Shown here in pieces: positions 35,379-45,821 of a stretch of 64,000 nt of DNA. The stretch's first letter is position 1, and each line of letters starts with the position of its first letter. Both the position numbers and the translations under genes were made by a program. The DNA is from Flavobacterium sediminis (GTDB lineage: Bacteria > Bacteroidota > Bacteroidia > Flavobacteriales > Flavobacteriaceae): positions 868,001 through 932,000 of the forward strand of contig NZ_CP029463.1 in the NCBI RefSeq assembly GCF_003148385.1, written 5' to 3'. Under the pieces are notes generated by a model. It saw only the letters and a list, made by a program, of their open reading frames with translations, ran no database searches and was not told where the DNA came from.

Positions 35379-36581
35379 TTATAATTCATCGTACGAATCA
35401 CCGAAATTGAAAGTTAACGAAAATCTCAAAGTATTCTCCAAAGGGTTTCTAACTTTCGATGCTGAAAACAAGTACGACACATCAATTTTAACTATATTAT
35501 ATTTGAAGCCTGCTCCTAAAGTAAAATACTTTCTGGCTCCTTTTTGTTCGCTTTCGTGAAAATAACCGGTTCTCAAAGCAAATGAATCCTGATACCAATA
35601 TTCAGCACCCAAAGCCCAGGTAACCTCTCTCAACTCTTCTGAAAAACCACCCGGTGCATCTCCGAAAGACTTAGCAATTCCACTTACCCAACCTTGCGAA
35701 CGATAATCAGCCACCGCTTGTTGGTAAGCCGCATTAGCATCTGCTATCTCAGAAGCATCAATAGTACCGTCTTCATTCGAATCAACTGGTTCTACATCTG
35801 CCGGAGGTGTAGGTACTAATAACTTTGTAATTTCTCCTGTTACACTCACTTTATTGTAATCGTCAAAGATAAAATCAAAACCAGCTCCTAAACGCATATT
35901 TGCCGGTAAAAAATTGGCGTTCTCGTCGAGATTATCGTTGTTATAATTGATTTTCGGCCCCATATTCTGGAAATTAAAACCAGCTCTCCATCTACCGTTG
36001 AAATCATTATATGCAACCTCTTCTGACTGATAATATCCTGCAATATCTACCGCAAAACTTGATGCCGGAGACGAATCAGTTCCCGCATCTGCAATTTTCA
36101 GATTTGAACGAATGTAACGACCTGCTACCGACATGGAAAAACGATCACTTAGCTTCAAGGAATAAGACCCGTCTAAAGCAAATTCATTAGGGCTCACTGT
36201 ATTTAAAGCCTCTCCATTGCTATTTGTAAGCTGTATATCTCCCAAACCGAAATAACGAAGCGATCCTGCAAAAGCACTCTGCTCATTAATTCTATTGTAA
36301 TATGTTAACTGTCCTAACGAAATATCATTGGCAATACTACTCAAGTATGGTGTATAACTCAATGAAAACCCTTGCTTTTGCAAAGAGAAAGCATATTTTG
36401 CGGGGTTATATTGCTGTGAATAAGCATCAGCAGAAGTTGCTACACCCATGTCTCCCATACCTGCTGATCGGGCATCAGCTGCAATTAACAAAAAGGGGAC
36501 ACCTGTTGTGATAACACGTTCCTGCGCCTGGACTATATGTGTTGCTATGAATAAAGTTAATAATACTGCAATTTTTTTCAT
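35379..36581 (-). CDS. porV: Type IX secretion outer-membrane protein PorV
   Basis: A 400-residue FadL-like beta-barrel with signal peptide (MKKIAVLLTLFIATHIVQA). The mature start GVPFLLIAADARSAGMGDMG followed by VATSADAYSQQYNPAKYAF is the PorV signature. PorV shuttles T9SS cargo to the PorU sortase at the cell surface. The loop EPVDSNEDGTIDASEIAD is a calcium-type DxDxDG insertion, a feature I would not assume in all PorV. It lies directly downstream of porU with its own -7 element. Confidence 0.95.
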   Translation of the reverse strand: MKKIAVLLTLFIATHIVQAQERVITTGVPFLLIAADARSAGMGDMGVATSADAYSQQYNPAKYAFSLQKQGFSLSYTPYLSSIANDISLGQLTYYNRINEQSAFAGSLRYFGLGDIQLTNSNGEALNTVSPNEFALDGSYSLKLSDRFSMSVAGRYIRSNLKIADAGTDSSPASSFAVDIAGYYQSEEVAYNDFNGRWRAGFNFQNMGPKINYNNDNLDENANFLPANMRLGAGFDFIFDDYNKVSVTGEITKLLVPTPPADVEPVDSNEDGTIDASEIADANAAYQQAVADYRSQGWVSGIAKSFGDAPGGFSEELREVTWALGAEYWYQDSFALRTGYFHESEQKGARKYFTLGAGFKYNIVKIDVSYLFSASKVRNPLENTLRFSLTFNFGDSYDEL

Positions 36582-36603
36582 TATAACAATTTATTAAGGT
36601 TGA

Positions 36604-36611
36604 CAAATATA
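36604..36611 (-). promoter_or_regulatory. -7 element of porV
   Basis: TATATTTG on the - strand, 22 nt from the porV ATG, in the 38-nt gap after porU. Confidence 0.45.
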
Positions 36612-36619
36612 CTATTTTA

Positions 36620-39600
36620 TTATAGGATTACAAGTTTCTCATATTTTTCCTTTTTCACTCCGGTAGTTGTTGATTTTACTGTGAGCTTATAAACATAGAC
36701 TCCTTTTCCTATCTTATCTCCGAAATCATCTCTCCCGTCCCAAGTAATATCTCTACATAAAAAACCGTCAGTTACCACTTGCTGATTAATCGTTTTTACC
36801 AACTTTCCGGTAATTGTTAAAATTTGCACCTGAACATCCAAAGGTTCAAACGGCATGTTATGAGTGAACCAGAACTCTGTATAACTCACAAACGGATTCG
36901 GATAGTTCAGCACTCTTTGTATTTGCAATCCGTCATTTGAACAAACTGCATTAAACTGAATCTCCATGGTAATTAAATTATTGTACACATCCCAAGCTTT
37001 AAAAAGAATGGTATGCAAACCGGACTCCAGGTCTCGAAACGGAAAACGTACTTTCCCTTTGGTAAAATCATCTAATTCAGTTTCGTAGTAATCATTCAAA
37101 ATATACGGATTTTCTTCATCTCCGTCTAAGATCGCCACAATATCGTGACCTATACCGCTAGCTGTATTAATACCATGTTCATCTTCAAGGTAGGCAATTA
37201 AAACCGGTGAACAGTTTGTTATTTCTCCGGAGACAAAGCTTTCATCATTCATATAGAGAGCAACGGTCGGCGGAGTTGTATCTGCACCTGCATTTTCATT
37301 TACTCCTCCAACTTGAATTGACAGATCATAACCTGTTTCATCCCGAAGAGCAGGTGATTCACTTTTAGCATAAAAACTAATTTTACCATTTCCCAAAGGG
37401 ATTCTTATATCCTGCGGAACAACAAAACTAATTTCAAATTTACCATTTACCACAGAAGCATTCCCTCTAAAGATCGTTTCTCCTAAAGTAGTAAAGTCCA
37501 TTATTATCAAACCATTACTATCTGTAGTTCCGTCATTACCCAAAGTACTTCTATCAATATCTTTATCAAAGATCTGTATTGCTACATCTCCGTTATAATC
37601 AGCAATCAGGGCATTATTCAAATCAACCACTTCTCCCTCTACTTTCATCAAATCCAAAGCCCTGAACGGCGGCAAAGCCTGTGCAACAGGAATATCATTT
37701 ACTTCAGTTAAGACCACTCTTGGTTTAGGAATTGCCAATTGTAATGCCGGATCTCCCACACAAAAAACTACTCGCCTGTTAGAAGACCCCGTCTGAAGTT
37801 TTGTCAACCGCAAAGCCTCCCCTATTGTAGGATAATCATAAGAGCCATAAGCATATAATTCTTCATTAAAGATATTATTCATTATCAATCCGGTGGTCAC
37901 CCCAATTTGCCTTGTCGTTGCGATCAATGCTATCGCTCCTCCTTCTGAATTCCAGAACATATACTCTCCTCCTGTAGGTTTCCCCGGATCATCAAAACGA
38001 GTAAACTCACAGGTTATTGTTATAAACAAAGGAAATCTATATTCGTTCTTCAAATTTTGAGCGTCTAACTTTTCAAACAAACGTTCCCTTGCCAAATACT
38101 CCTCATTTCCATGTCCGTAATAATTAAAAACCAAGGCTCCCACATCAAAAGCATTTAAAAAATCCTCTTTAGCATCAGGATAACGCTCTCCTCCGGCAGC
38201 CACTTCCTGAATATAGGCGTCTGTATGGATCTTTTTCACATTTACGAATGGTTTTTCTGCCACCAGATCATCTGCTAATTGATCCAAGTCAAACTGTAAA
38301 CCTGCATCTGTCTGATCATCCGCATCATCCGAATAGATCACATAATTATTTCGCCAGCGACCATAAGAATCTATACGGTAATACTGTATAAGCTTAGTAA
38401 CCATTTCCTGAGCTTGAGCAACACTTGAAACAAGCATTCTTCCCACTGCTATATCAATTCCATCATATCCTGATAACATTTGCCCTTCTCCGTTATCCAT
38501 CAATCCATAAAAATCATCAGACATAAACGAACTGTACAAAGAAAAATTAGAACTGTTATTTACCTCAGAGGTATTCGGATTAAAACCATGAAAAACCGGA
38601 ACAATATTGTTATTATTACTAATTCTATCTTTATAATCATAAGATGCATCCCCGAATAAATTCACATATTTAACCCTATTTGCAGCCGATGAAGCATTAT
38701 CATATACATAACGTATAAAATTCCGGATCGCACCGATATCTTGTTTTCCCGAACCAAACTCTTGATAAATATGTTCAAGTCGAACAACCTTTACTACCAA
38801 CCCAGAATTGGAACGATGAAAATTTGCCAAAGTTTCTGCCTGAACAGCTAAAAAACCGGGAGTTATAATCAAGTAGTCAATATCCTCAAAAACACCTTGT
38901 GAATTCTTAAAGACATCTCCTTTAAGATTCTGATTATTTACAGTGCTATTTGTCTCTTTTAAAGGTGAATAAAAATCAGCTCCAACCACCGCAATATATT
39001 TTTTTTCATTACCAAGATTTACTTTAAATGAAAAACTATTTTGACCATTATTCGTATACGATTCCACATTAAAGATATCCGTCACATCCCAAACTTGAGA
39101 TACTCCAGAAGCATTAGCCAAGACATACGCCCCAACCCCTATATTAGAAGATTCATCTTCATTAAAAAATGAAAATTGCTGCCCATATCCCTGCAATCCA
39201 CAAACTCCTTTTATTCTTATATAATCTAAAAAGCCATCAGAAGAAGGAACTCCACCATTATTATATGTTAAATTAATTGCAATAGCGGAAGAAGAACTAT
39301 TAAACGAGCCGTTGAACACATTTTCATACCCTTGAATTCCACTACCGGACTGCAAAGACAAAAAGCCTACATTACCTAAACTTTGTCCATTAGCTTTAAC
39401 TTCAAAAGACGAACTCCCATAAGATTGTGAAGCCAGATTTATTTTAAGCTCTAAAGGTTCTGTTGTGACCAAATTAGGAAAATTAAAGTCAAATGTCTGG
39501 CTATTTGTCAGTTTAAAATCCTCGCCAAACCATCTTCTTCCTATTTTCCCAGGGTTGACCAGATCTTTTTCATATATCTTAGTATTATGAAATGTCGTAA

Positions 39601-40492
39601 ACTGCATTGTAGGCGTTCCTGACGGTTCAACTGCTTGCTGGATTCTTTTTCCGGTTCCACCACTATTTGTTACATAGTAATAAGATTTATCAGCATAAAG
39701 ATTTACACTAGTGAGACTTTCATCATTCCATACATCAACTCCTTCGGCATAAAATAAAATGTAATCATTATCATTAAAAACTCCATCATTTTCACCAACG
39801 AACTGAATAGCATTTTCTTCCAGATCAGCCAGATAATCTGATGCGTTTTGCAACGGGATCATTCTTCCTCCGTTTCCAAAAATCTTAATATTATGAGGGT
39901 CTACATTAGTATCAAACCCTAAACTCTGTAAAAAACTTTTATCAATTCGATAGACCCCTGATTTCTCAACATAAAACCTATACCAATTACCAGTGGCAAG
40001 CACAGAATTAGACATCTGAACTGCAGAATAATTCAAAGCTCTTTCAGAAGAAGTTGATAATGTATAAGTAAAACTGATTGATTTTACCCTTTTATATTGT
40101 CCGTTTTCTTTAAATACAGGAGAAAAAGTAAACACTCCCTTAAAAGCATCACGAACAGACGAACTTTCAAGTTTTGCATTTACAGTTAGAGGCAGTTTTG
40201 TTTTATCCAGATCAGCCAACTCATTCTCCGACACATTCTCTACAACTAAAGAATTAATAACCAAAGCATTACCATTCACCCTTCCTCCGACATCAAAAAC
40301 CGTAACCGAAGAAATGGTTTTATCAGTTAAGGATAGGCTAAATGATTTGTCTTTGAAAACCGGATATTTAAATACATACTCATTATTTGTATAAGTATGA
40401 TAGCCATCCCAATCTAAATTTACCGTCAAATTACTTTGCGATCTAACGGTTAAAACAAAAAAAACGAATAAAAAAGCTATTTTTTTCATCAA
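36620..40492 (-). CDS. porU: Type IX secretion sortase PorU
   Basis: A 1290-residue C25 (gingipain-like) cysteine peptidase that removes C-terminal signals of T9SS cargo and links cargo to the surface. Signal peptide MMKKIAFLFVFFVLTVRSQS. The catalytic dyad is His794 (NYYGHGNEEYL) and Cys828 (TITCEFTRFDDPG). It ends in its own T9SS-type C-terminal domain, starting near LNYPNPFVSYTEFWFTH and closing with GVYVYKLTV and KEKYEKLVIL. Length and order next to porV, with gldJ divergent, match other gliding flavobacteria. Confidence 0.96.
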   Translation of the reverse strand: MMKKIAFLFVFFVLTVRSQSNLTVNLDWDGYHTYTNNEYVFKYPVFKDKSFSLSLTDKTISSVTVFDVGGRVNGNALVINSLVVENVSENELADLDKTKLPLTVNAKLESSSVRDAFKGVFTFSPVFKENGQYKRVKSISFTYTLSTSSERALNYSAVQMSNSVLATGNWYRFYVEKSGVYRIDKSFLQSLGFDTNVDPHNIKIFGNGGRMIPLQNASDYLADLEENAIQFVGENDGVFNDNDYILFYAEGVDVWNDESLTSVNLYADKSYYYVTNSGGTGKRIQQAVEPSGTPTMQFTTFHNTKIYEKDLVNPGKIGRRWFGEDFKLTNSQTFDFNFPNLVTTEPLELKINLASQSYGSSSFEVKANGQSLGNVGFLSLQSGSGIQGYENVFNGSFNSSSSAIAINLTYNNGGVPSSDGFLDYIRIKGVCGLQGYGQQFSFFNEDESSNIGVGAYVLANASGVSQVWDVTDIFNVESYTNNGQNSFSFKVNLGNEKKYIAVVGADFYSPLKETNSTVNNQNLKGDVFKNSQGVFEDIDYLIITPGFLAVQAETLANFHRSNSGLVVKVVRLEHIYQEFGSGKQDIGAIRNFIRYVYDNASSAANRVKYVNLFGDASYDYKDRISNNNNIVPVFHGFNPNTSEVNNSSNFSLYSSFMSDDFYGLMDNGEGQMLSGYDGIDIAVGRMLVSSVAQAQEMVTKLIQYYRIDSYGRWRNNYVIYSDDADDQTDAGLQFDLDQLADDLVAEKPFVNVKKIHTDAYIQEVAAGGERYPDAKEDFLNAFDVGALVFNYYGHGNEEYLARERLFEKLDAQNLKNEYRFPLFITITCEFTRFDDPGKPTGGEYMFWNSEGGAIALIATTRQIGVTTGLIMNNIFNEELYAYGSYDYPTIGEALRLTKLQTGSSNRRVVFCVGDPALQLAIPKPRVVLTEVNDIPVAQALPPFRALDLMKVEGEVVDLNNALIADYNGDVAIQIFDKDIDRSTLGNDGTTDSNGLIIMDFTTLGETIFRGNASVVNGKFEISFVVPQDIRIPLGNGKISFYAKSESPALRDETGYDLSIQVGGVNENAGADTTPPTVALYMNDESFVSGEITNCSPVLIAYLEDEHGINTASGIGHDIVAILDGDEENPYILNDYYETELDDFTKGKVRFPFRDLESGLHTILFKAWDVYNNLITMEIQFNAVCSNDGLQIQRVLNYPNPFVSYTEFWFTHNMPFEPLDVQVQILTITGKLVKTINQQVVTDGFLCRDITWDGRDDFGDKIGKGVYVYKLTVKSTTTGVKKEKYEKLVIL

Positions 40493-40698
40493 GTGTACAA
40501 CGTAAATTACCCTTATATATTACAAAGAGAAAAAAATATTTTATTTTAAACTAACAATTACAATAAAATTTAAGATAAAGCGTTATGCTTATTATAGTTT
40601 TAACAAAATTTTAATTTTTTTAGTTTTTTTTCAAAAACGTGTTGCATTTTAATACATAATTATTATCTTGCGTCACTAAAATTATTACCTACTAAAGT

Positions 40699-42402
40699 AT
40701 GAAAATTAAGAGTATGAAGACTTTAAAATTGCTAGTTGCATTGTCAATAGCTTTAGGTTTGGCTAGCTGTAGTAAAAACTCTGGTACAAAGGGTGGCTCT
40801 AGAGCTACAGGTTGGAAGATTAATGACAAAAACGGCGGATTTCAGTACAACACTAAGTACAAAAAACAAGAAACTCCTCCAGGAATGGTTCCGGTAGAAG
40901 GTGGTACATTTACTATGGGTAAAGTGGAAGACGACCCTATGCATGACTGGAACAATACTCCGTCTCAACAACATGTTCAGTCTTTCTTCATGGATGAAAC
41001 TGAGGTAACTAATTTAATGTATACAGAATACTTATTCTGGTTAAAAACAGTTTTCCCTCCGGCAGAAGAAAATTACAAAAACATTTATTCAGGCGCTTTA
41101 CCTGATACTTTAGTATGGAGAAACCGTTTAGGTTACAACGAAACCATGACTAACAACTACTTAAGACACCCGGCTTATGCTGAGTACCCTGTTGTAGGTG
41201 TTAATTGGATCCAAGCTGTGGAATTCAGCAAATGGAGAACGGATCGTGTAAACGAGAACATTTTAGAACAAAACGGTTATTTGAAAAAAGACGCTAAAAT
41301 CAAAGACGTTTCTGCAGAATCTACTTTCAGCACTGAAACTTATTTAGCTGCTCCGACCAAAGCTTTCGGAGGTAATGAAGATATCGTATTGAAAAAAGAA
41401 ATGAACGGAGGTAGAAAACAAGTTGCAGACACTGCAAAAAATGTTTATGCTCAAAGAAGTTCAGGACTTATATTACCTGAATACAGACTTCCAACAGAAG
41501 CCGAGTGGGAATATGCTGCAATTGCACTTGTAGGCAACAGAGAATACAACCTTTACAAAGGACAAAAGAAATATCCTTGGAGCGGTCAATATACTCGTTC
41601 AGGAAAAAGACAATACAGAGGTGACCAATTGGCTAACTTCAAACAAGGTAAAGGTGATTACGGCGGAGTTGCAGGTTGGTCTGATGACGGTGCCGATATC
41701 ACAAATAAAGTAAAAAGCTATCCTCCTAATGATTTTGGTTTATATGATATGGCCGGAAACGTTGCAGAATGGGTTGCTGATGTCTACAGACCTACAGTTG
41801 ATGATGAAGCAAATGACTTCAACTACTACAGAGGTAATGTGTACATGAAAAACAAAATCGGTGAAGACGGAACTACTGAAGTAGTAACAACAGACGAAAT
41901 TACCTATGATACTTTAAGTAACGGTAAAATCATTGCCAGAAACTTACCGGGACAAATTGCTCAAGTTCCTGTTGATGATAATGAAACTTATTTAAGAACT
42001 CAATTCTCTACTTCTGACAACAGAAACTACAGAGACGGTGATAGAGCTTCAACAAGATATTTTGACTTCGGAGTATCTGAAGACGAAGAAAGCGAAGGCG
42101 ATGACAAATACAGAATGTATGAATCCCCTAAACACGAAATCCAAGTAGACAGCGCTGGTACAATGATTAAAAAGTACGACAAAACTAACATGATGGAAGG
42201 AAAACGTACGACTTTAGTTGATGACAACGTAAGAGTTTACAAAGGTGGTTCTTGGAGAGACAGAGCATATTGGTTAGACCCTGCTTCAAGAAGATATTTC
42301 CCTCAGGATATGGCAACTGACTACATCGGTTTCAGATGTGCAATGTCTAAAGTTGGACCAAAATCTAACAAAAAAACACCTAGAGGAAATCCTAAATTTT
42401 AA
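40699..42402 (+). CDS. gldJ: Gliding motility lipoprotein GldJ
   Basis: A 567-residue SUMF1/formylglycine-enzyme-like lipoprotein needed for gliding and T9SS stability. Lipobox at residues 21-24 (LASC, Cys24). The FGE-like fold appears as GMVPVEGGTFTMGKVEDDP, MDETEVTNLMYTEYLFWL, LPTEAEWEYAA, YDMAGNVAEWVADVY and GGSWRDRAYWLDPASR. The catalytic Cys pair of true FGE is absent, as expected for a structural role. Start may be 40699 or the ATG at 40714 (MKTLKLLVAL); both keep the signal peptide. It diverges from porU. Confidence 0.95.
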   Translation: MKIKSMKTLKLLVALSIALGLASCSKNSGTKGGSRATGWKINDKNGGFQYNTKYKKQETPPGMVPVEGGTFTMGKVEDDPMHDWNNTPSQQHVQSFFMDETEVTNLMYTEYLFWLKTVFPPAEENYKNIYSGALPDTLVWRNRLGYNETMTNNYLRHPAYAEYPVVGVNWIQAVEFSKWRTDRVNENILEQNGYLKKDAKIKDVSAESTFSTETYLAAPTKAFGGNEDIVLKKEMNGGRKQVADTAKNVYAQRSSGLILPEYRLPTEAEWEYAAIALVGNREYNLYKGQKKYPWSGQYTRSGKRQYRGDQLANFKQGKGDYGGVAGWSDDGADITNKVKSYPPNDFGLYDMAGNVAEWVADVYRPTVDDEANDFNYYRGNVYMKNKIGEDGTTEVVTTDEITYDTLSNGKIIARNLPGQIAQVPVDDNETYLRTQFSTSDNRNYRDGDRASTRYFDFGVSEDEESEGDDKYRMYESPKHEIQVDSAGTMIKKYDKTNMMEGKRTTLVDDNVRVYKGGSWRDRAYWLDPASRRYFPQDMATDYIGFRCAMSKVGPKSNKKTPRGNPKF

Positions 42403-42420
42403 TTTTCATATACTTTATAC

Positions 42421-42451
42421 AAAAGCCCTTTCAAATGAAAGGGCTTTTTTA
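42421..42451 (+). terminator. Terminator of gldJ
   Basis: AAAAGCCCTTTCA, short loop, TGAAAGGGCTTTTTT. Confidence 0.85.
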
Positions 42452-42465
42452 GTTATATTCGCTTT

Positions 42466-43749
42466 ATGAAAATAGAAGAAATCCACCAAATATTCCTTAC
42501 TACTGACGGGGTAAGCACCGATACTCGCTCTATTAAAAAAAACACGCTTTTTATCGCTTTAAAGGGAGAAAATTTTGATGCCAATTCTTTTGCTACAGAA
42601 GCCCTAAAAAATGGTGCTTCTTACGTTATTATAGACAACAAAGAGTACTACATAGACCAAAGAACTATTCTTGTTGAAAATAGTCTGAAAACGCTTCAAG
42701 AATTAGCAAAATTTCATCGGTTTTATTTAGACACTAAAATTATAGGACTTACCGGTAGCAACGGAAAGACTACAACTAAAGAATTATTCAACGCAGTATT
42801 GTCTAAAAAATTCAATACTATAGCTACCATAGGAAATCTGAACAATCACATAGGTGTTCCTTTAACATTGCTTCGCCTGACAAAAGAAACTGAGATAGGA
42901 ATAATAGAAATGGGTGCAAACCATCAAAAAGAAATTGAATTTCTATGTTCTATAGCGCAACCGGATTTAGGCTATATCACAAATTTCGGAAAGGCACATT
43001 TAGAAGGATTTGGCGGAGTTGAAGGTGTCATCAAAGGAAAAAGTGAACTTTTCGATTATTTAAAAGCTAATCAAAAGATTGCTTTAATCAATTTGGATGA
43101 CAGCATTCAGGAAGAAAAAAGCAAAACACTCAACAATTTTACTTTTTCAAATCAGTTAACTCACGCAAATGTCTTTTTTGAAGCCATTGAAGCCGATCCA
43201 TTTGCTAAAGTCACGTTTAACGACACCATAATCCAATCTAATCTGATTGGTATCTATAACGCTACAAATATTTGTGCTGCAATTGCAATTGGAACATATT
43301 TTAACATTTCTACTTCAGAAATTAAAGAAGCTATCGAAACCTATACACCTGACAATAATCGCTCGCAGATCATTGAAAAAAATAGTAACAAGATTGTTTT
43401 AGACGCTTACAATGCTAATCCAAGTAGCATGCAGGCCGCTCTGACTAATTTTTTTCAACTGGAAGAAAACAATAAGACAGCTATCTTAGGGGATATGTTT
43501 GAATTGGGGTTTGAAAGTTTTGAAGAACACCAAAAAATCATAAACTTCTGCAAAGAACAGCAAAACATTCATTTTTTCTTTGTGGGTGAAGAATTCTTTA
43601 AGCATAAAATCAATTCTGAACACTTTTATTTTTTTAAAGGTTTTGAAGACTTATCTCAATATTTACAGAAGCTTTCTTTTTCAAACCAACTTATTTTGAT
43701 AAAAGGTTCCAGAGGAATGAAATTAGAACGAGTTTTAGATTTTATTTAG
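42466..43749 (+). CDS. murF: UDP-MurNAc-tripeptide-D-Ala-D-Ala ligase
   Basis: A 427-residue Mur ligase that adds D-Ala-D-Ala to complete the UDP-MurNAc pentapeptide. ATP loop GLTGSNGKTTTKELF, then NLNNHIGVPLTLL and EMGANHQKEI (MurF-specific), and DAYNANPSSMQAAL in the C-terminal domain. Normal length. Between gldJ, separated by a terminator, and the GT51 gene 17 nt downstream, which also acts in peptidoglycan synthesis. Confidence 0.95.
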   Translation: MKIEEIHQIFLTTDGVSTDTRSIKKNTLFIALKGENFDANSFATEALKNGASYVIIDNKEYYIDQRTILVENSLKTLQELAKFHRFYLDTKIIGLTGSNGKTTTKELFNAVLSKKFNTIATIGNLNNHIGVPLTLLRLTKETEIGIIEMGANHQKEIEFLCSIAQPDLGYITNFGKAHLEGFGGVEGVIKGKSELFDYLKANQKIALINLDDSIQEEKSKTLNNFTFSNQLTHANVFFEAIEADPFAKVTFNDTIIQSNLIGIYNATNICAAIAIGTYFNISTSEIKEAIETYTPDNNRSQIIEKNSNKIVLDAYNANPSSMQAALTNFFQLEENNKTAILGDMFELGFESFEEHQKIINFCKEQQNIHFFFVGEEFFKHKINSEHFYFFKGFEDLSQYLQKLSFSNQLILIKGSRGMKLERVLDFI

Positions 43750-43766
43750 CCTCAATAGTCCCACTT

Positions 43767-45761
43767 ATGAAATTCAAAATGAAATGGTACAGAAGATTGA
43801 TTCTTTTAAACAGAAGAAGATCAATTCTCATCACTTTTGTAGTATTAGTAACATTATACTTGTTCATCCTTTCATTTCGAAATACTTTTTTAGAACAAGC
43901 CATCCAAAAAGCCAAACTGAAACTAAAAAGGGATTATGATTGCGAATTAACCGTAAAAGAAGCTCGCTTTTCAGGTTTTACGGAAGTTGAACTTCAAGAG
44001 ATTGCGCTGGTTCCAATTCAAAAAGACACACTTTTCACAACAAGCTCTTTAAAAATAAAAATTAACTTTCTCCCCTTATTAAAAGGGGCTATACAAGTTC
44101 ATTCCCTTACACTTGAAAATACTTCTTTAGCCTTACTAAAAAACAAAAAAGGAACTAACTACGAAGCTTTTCTAAAAAAAAAAGACGAGGACTCAGATGC
44201 AAAACACGAAAAGATAGACTATGCCGATCTGGCAGAACGAATCACATCCTCTCTTCTCAATTTTATTCCGGAGAATATGAAAGCTCATAATCTCAAGTTT
44301 AAAGTTCAGGAAAATCGAAATTTTGTACAGGCAACAATTCCTGAAATTCAATTCACAAACCAAACTTTCAATTTCGAGACTCATATAAAAACTGAAAATT
44401 CAGAACAGCATTGGATCTTAAATGGCAAAGCCAATCCCAGAAAAAGAAAGGCTACGATCCAACTTTCAGCAAAAAATGATTCCATCATCAAGATTCCGTT
44501 CATCAAAGAAAAATTCGGGTTAAAAACAGAATTCAGAAAGGCAATTTTCGAGATTTATAAAATGGAATTACACCGCAATGTCTTTCACATAGAAGGCAAG
44601 ACTTCTATAGAAAACTTATTGGTCCATCACAAAAAAATTGCTCCGAAAGATATTACTATCTCAAACTCTTCTGTTTCGTACCACACCTTGATTGAAGAAC
44701 GATCCGTTACAATTGACAGTAGTTCCGTAGTTGAAGTTGAGAAGATAAAGATCAACCCGTATCTGAAAATACAAAAAGAACAAGACACGACAATTACAGC
44801 ATCAATTACTATTCCCAAAATAAAAGCACAGGACTTTATCAATTCGCTTCCGAGAGGATTGTTTTCACAGATAGAAGATCTACAAATTGAAGGAAATTTT
44901 GACTACCACTTCCTATTTGCTTATACAACTTCAAAACCGGATGACATTTTATTTGAAAGCACGTTGACTAATGATAAACTGAAAGTTACTCGCTTTGGCA
45001 ATGCCGATTTACTAAAATTGAATAGCGATTTCACCTATCAGCCCATCGAAAATGGCATTCCTCAACAAAAAATATTCATTAGTCCAAATGATCCTAACTT
45101 CATTCCGCTACATGAAATTTCTCCCTATTTACAAAAAAGTGTTATCACATCTGAAGATCCGTTCTTCTTTCAGCATAAAGGATTTGAGCCGGATGCTTTT
45201 AAACAATCCATACTAAAGAATATCCACACAAAACAATTTTCAAGAGGTGCCAGTACGATCAGCATGCAATTGGTCAAAAATATTTTCTTGACCAAAGAAA
45301 AAACCATCACGAGAAAATTAGAGGAAGTCATTTTAGTTTATCTCTTAGAAAACAATACCAATGTCAAAAAAGAACGAATATTAGAAATCTATTTTAATAT
45401 TATTGAATGGGGACCCGGTGTATATGGCGTTCAGGAGGCTTCACAATTTTACTTTGACAAATCAGCTAAAGATCTTAGTTTAGAAGAATCTTTATTTCTC
45501 ACTTCAATTGTTCCCAAACCTAAAAAATTCATCTGGCAATTTGATGCTTACGGAAATCTAAAAAAACAAGTTTCTGACAGAAATAAATTTATAGAGAGCG
45601 TAATGCTAAAAAGAGGTTTGATTACACCAAATGACACATTGATTAAACCTTCTTTTTCAATAAAAGGTCCGGCTAAAAAGTACCTTAAAATTGCTATTCA
45701 GGATAGCATAGTTCCTGACAGTATTTCTACGGATCTGCTTATTTTAGATCTCCCGCAATAA
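43767..45761 (+). CDS. Glycosyltransferase 51 (transglycosylase) with AsmA-like N-terminal region
   Basis: A 664-residue bitopic protein. One membrane anchor (about residues 16-36, LITFVVLVTLYLFILSF) is followed by a long periplasmic beta-rich region (about 40-430). That region resembles AsmA/DUF-type lipid-transfer-like repeats: LKRDYDCELTVKEARFSGF, HSLTLENTSLALL. Residues ~450-620 form a GT51 domain with ITSEDPFFFQHKGF (catalytic Glu), RGASTISMQLVKNIFL and EIYFNIIEWGPGVYG. There is no penicillin-binding transpeptidase domain, so it would polymerise glycan only. It lies 17 nt after murF, consistent with a cell-wall operon. Confidence 0.82.
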   Translation: MKFKMKWYRRLILLNRRRSILITFVVLVTLYLFILSFRNTFLEQAIQKAKLKLKRDYDCELTVKEARFSGFTEVELQEIALVPIQKDTLFTTSSLKIKINFLPLLKGAIQVHSLTLENTSLALLKNKKGTNYEAFLKKKDEDSDAKHEKIDYADLAERITSSLLNFIPENMKAHNLKFKVQENRNFVQATIPEIQFTNQTFNFETHIKTENSEQHWILNGKANPRKRKATIQLSAKNDSIIKIPFIKEKFGLKTEFRKAIFEIYKMELHRNVFHIEGKTSIENLLVHHKKIAPKDITISNSSVSYHTLIEERSVTIDSSSVVEVEKIKINPYLKIQKEQDTTITASITIPKIKAQDFINSLPRGLFSQIEDLQIEGNFDYHFLFAYTTSKPDDILFESTLTNDKLKVTRFGNADLLKLNSDFTYQPIENGIPQQKIFISPNDPNFIPLHEISPYLQKSVITSEDPFFFQHKGFEPDAFKQSILKNIHTKQFSRGASTISMQLVKNIFLTKEKTITRKLEEVILVYLLENNTNVKKERILEIYFNIIEWGPGVYGVQEASQFYFDKSAKDLSLEESLFLTSIVPKPKKFIWQFDAYGNLKKQVSDRNKFIESVMLKRGLITPNDTLIKPSFSIKGPAKKYLKIAIQDSIVPDSISTDLLILDLPQ

Positions 45762-45821
45762 AAAAGAGGAAAATCACTTTTACAATAATTCTCCTCTTCT
45801 TTTATGTTTTCAGAAATAAAT

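Noticed and set aside
45757-45804. Terminator between the GT51 and aldo/keto reductase genes
   Set aside because: An AAGAGGA / TCCTCTT stem is present, but the loop is over 20 nt, so it is not convincing enough to list.
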